NCBI GenBank assembly: GCA_023376005.1
Contig: CM042157.1
Coordinates: 86,390,306-86,454,305 of the forward strand
Reading direction: 5' to 3'
DNA length: 64,000 nt
From: Doryteuthis pealeii
Lineage: Eukaryota > Mollusca > Cephalopoda > Myopsida > Loliginidae
How positions within the stretch are numbered: the stretch's first letter is position 1; every line of letters starts with the position of its first letter. The notes under the pieces are model-generated. The model worked only from the letters and a program-made list of their open reading frames with translations, made no database searches and was not told the DNA's origin. The position numbers were made by a program, and so were the translations under genes. Positions 62,660 through 64,000 of the stretch are shown here, piece by piece.

Positions 62660-62782
62660 GGGAATACAGAGAATATAAGAAGATACGACGTTCGGAAGGG
62701 AACAGAGACAGAGACAGAGAGAGAGAGAGGGGAGAAAGAGGGGGGTACAGATAATATTAGACGATACGACGATTCGGAAGGG

Positions 62783-62855
<73 letters not shown>

Positions 62856-62935
62856 GTAATAAATTCTCAATAAGGAGAAACGACGATTCTGAAAAATGGA
62901 GAGATAGTGACAGGGACAGAAGATAGAGAGAGAGG

Positions 62936-63010
<75 letters not shown>

Positions 63011-63150
63011 ATAAATTCCCAATAAGGAGAAACGACGATTCTGAAAATGGAGAGATAGTGAGAGTAACAGAAGAGGTAGAGAGAAAGACAGACAGAGAGA
63101 GAGAGAGAGAGAGGAGGGGGGAGAGAGAAAGATAGGTAGGAGGGAGGGAA
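62240..63150. repeat. GA-rich higher-order array, ~355-bp period
   Basis: GA tracts alternate with ACGATACGACG-ATTCGG and AAACGACGATTCTGAAAATG phrases. The set at 62295-62580 recurs at 62655-62935, about 355 bp on, with a third partial unit at 63005-63075. The long open frames here are Ser/Leu or Arg/Glu artefacts. Confidence 0.9.
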
Positions 63151-63189
63151 GGAGGGAGAGGGTTGAGAGAGAAATCTCAAATCGACCAA

Positions 63190-63688
63190 TGAGACGGAAA
63201 ATAAACAATGGTATCTACGTGATTATTTTAAGGATGCAGTTACCGAATAAGAATTTCGAGAAATGCATCATTTTCTTTGTCTGTGTCTGATTTTATTGTG
63301 CCGTATTTTGTCAATTCAATTTACGTGATCACACATACTTTGTCACTCATAAGTTCGGATAAACGCACAAAAAATATACTTATGTACACACACGAGTACA
63401 CATATATACATACATACATACTGAGCCATGTGACACTATTTACGTTGTTTATTTGTTCGTAGGTCAGAAACCTAAGCTAGAGTTTATTTGTTCAGTCTGT
63501 CTAAAATTCATACATATACGCATACTTAGATTCATATTCGTATCTCGCTCTCTCTCTCTATTTATCTATCTATCTATCTCCCTCTCTCGCATATATTATA
63601 TATTAAAATCCTAACCTTAATAAACTCAATTTTGATACTAGCTATAATTTTCTTAAATGCCTTTAAACTCTGCCACTAACTACATTAA
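63190..63688. other. Unassigned AT-rich sequence
   Basis: Short TACA (63400-63420) and CT/TATC (63545-63590) patches. Nothing else recognised. Confidence 0.5.
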
Positions 63689-64000
63689 TCTTATTATAAT
63701 GGAGATTGTGTGTTTGTCTGTCTGTAACCGAAACTATATTACTATTCAAGTCACAATTCCCTTTGTTATTTACGTAACATTCTCCATGATTTCATTTTTA
63801 TTTAAACCTCAATTATTAATAAAATTGTTTTACATAATTAAGACTGTTGACCATATCTACATACTAATAACATGCAATTGTATTTATATATATACAACAA
63901 AATAGCGGATTACAGTGTAAATGGGAAGGCTAATTTGCATATTGATATTTAAAATTTGATTTTAATAAATATATGTTTAGTATTATTGATTTCTAATTGT
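63689..64000 (+). mobile_element. Helitron-like element, family G, cut by the window end
   Basis: Starts TCTTATTATAATGGAGATTG after A and is co-linear with 8661-8970 to the last base. The 3' hairpin is expected about 310 bp beyond the window. Confidence 0.85.

Noticed and set aside
62521..63189. 222-codon open frame on the minus strand
   Set aside because: CT/GA repeat artefact of Ser/Leu runs with no domain.

Overview
This is a eukaryotic, AT-rich, repeat-dominated intergenic window from a metazoan. I find no intact protein-coding gene, rRNA or functional tRNA. A cephalopod, most likely an octopus, is my best guess. SINEs with tRNA-Lys-like and tRNA-Arg-like heads recur (this combination is known from octopus SINEs), microsatellites are long and abundant, and decayed LINE reverse transcriptases end in short microsatellite tails. 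The species is inferred, not proven.

Layout. 0-8 kb: three full-length copies of a ~600-bp retroposon (family A) with target-site duplications, a decayed LINE RT, an LTR-like element and two large (TATC)n arrays. 8-17 kb: Helitron-like elements starting TC and ending CTAG after a GC hairpin, palindromes, hammerhead-ribozyme repeats, a 215-bp tandem dimer, a LINE RT remnant, a tRNA-Lys-like SINE and a 21-bp minisatellite. 17-19.7 kb: mostly single-copy-looking sequence. 19.7-27.6 kb: tRNA-Gln-like SINEs, a solo LTR inside a foldback element, a Helitron, several hammerhead repeats and a 470-bp palindrome. 28-29 kb: a 1-kb (TATC)n array. 29.5-44 kb: LINE remnants, family A, foldback elements with a tRNA-Arg-like core, more SINEs and more hammerheads. 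44-47 kb: a 1.3-kb unit in tandem around a 100-base N gap, the second copy looking poorly polished. 47.2-48.5 kb: a decayed Penelope-like RT followed by a hammerhead and a foldback with two opposed hammerheads. 49-64 kb: SINEs, LINE fragments, a second Helitron family, a palindrome with TTAGGG repeats in its loop, a LINE 3' end set in an (AAT)n tract, and a 1-kb GA-rich higher-order array.

The most interesting content is the hammerhead set. About twenty places on both strands show the type I hammerhead plan with a very short stem III: CUGANGA, stem II, GAA, a 2-5 bp stem III, and flanking stem I arms that complement each other. They belong to several unrelated-looking repeats: a SINE with a tRNA-Val-like head, palindromes with a ribozyme in each arm, and repeats near a Penelope-like RT. 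Stem I differs between families but still pairs. Three copies replace the C3-G8 core pair by U3-A8. Small ribozymes of this type are known in Penelope-like elements and retrozymes, so the working model is a large non-autonomous set derived from or mobilised by Penelope-like retroelements.
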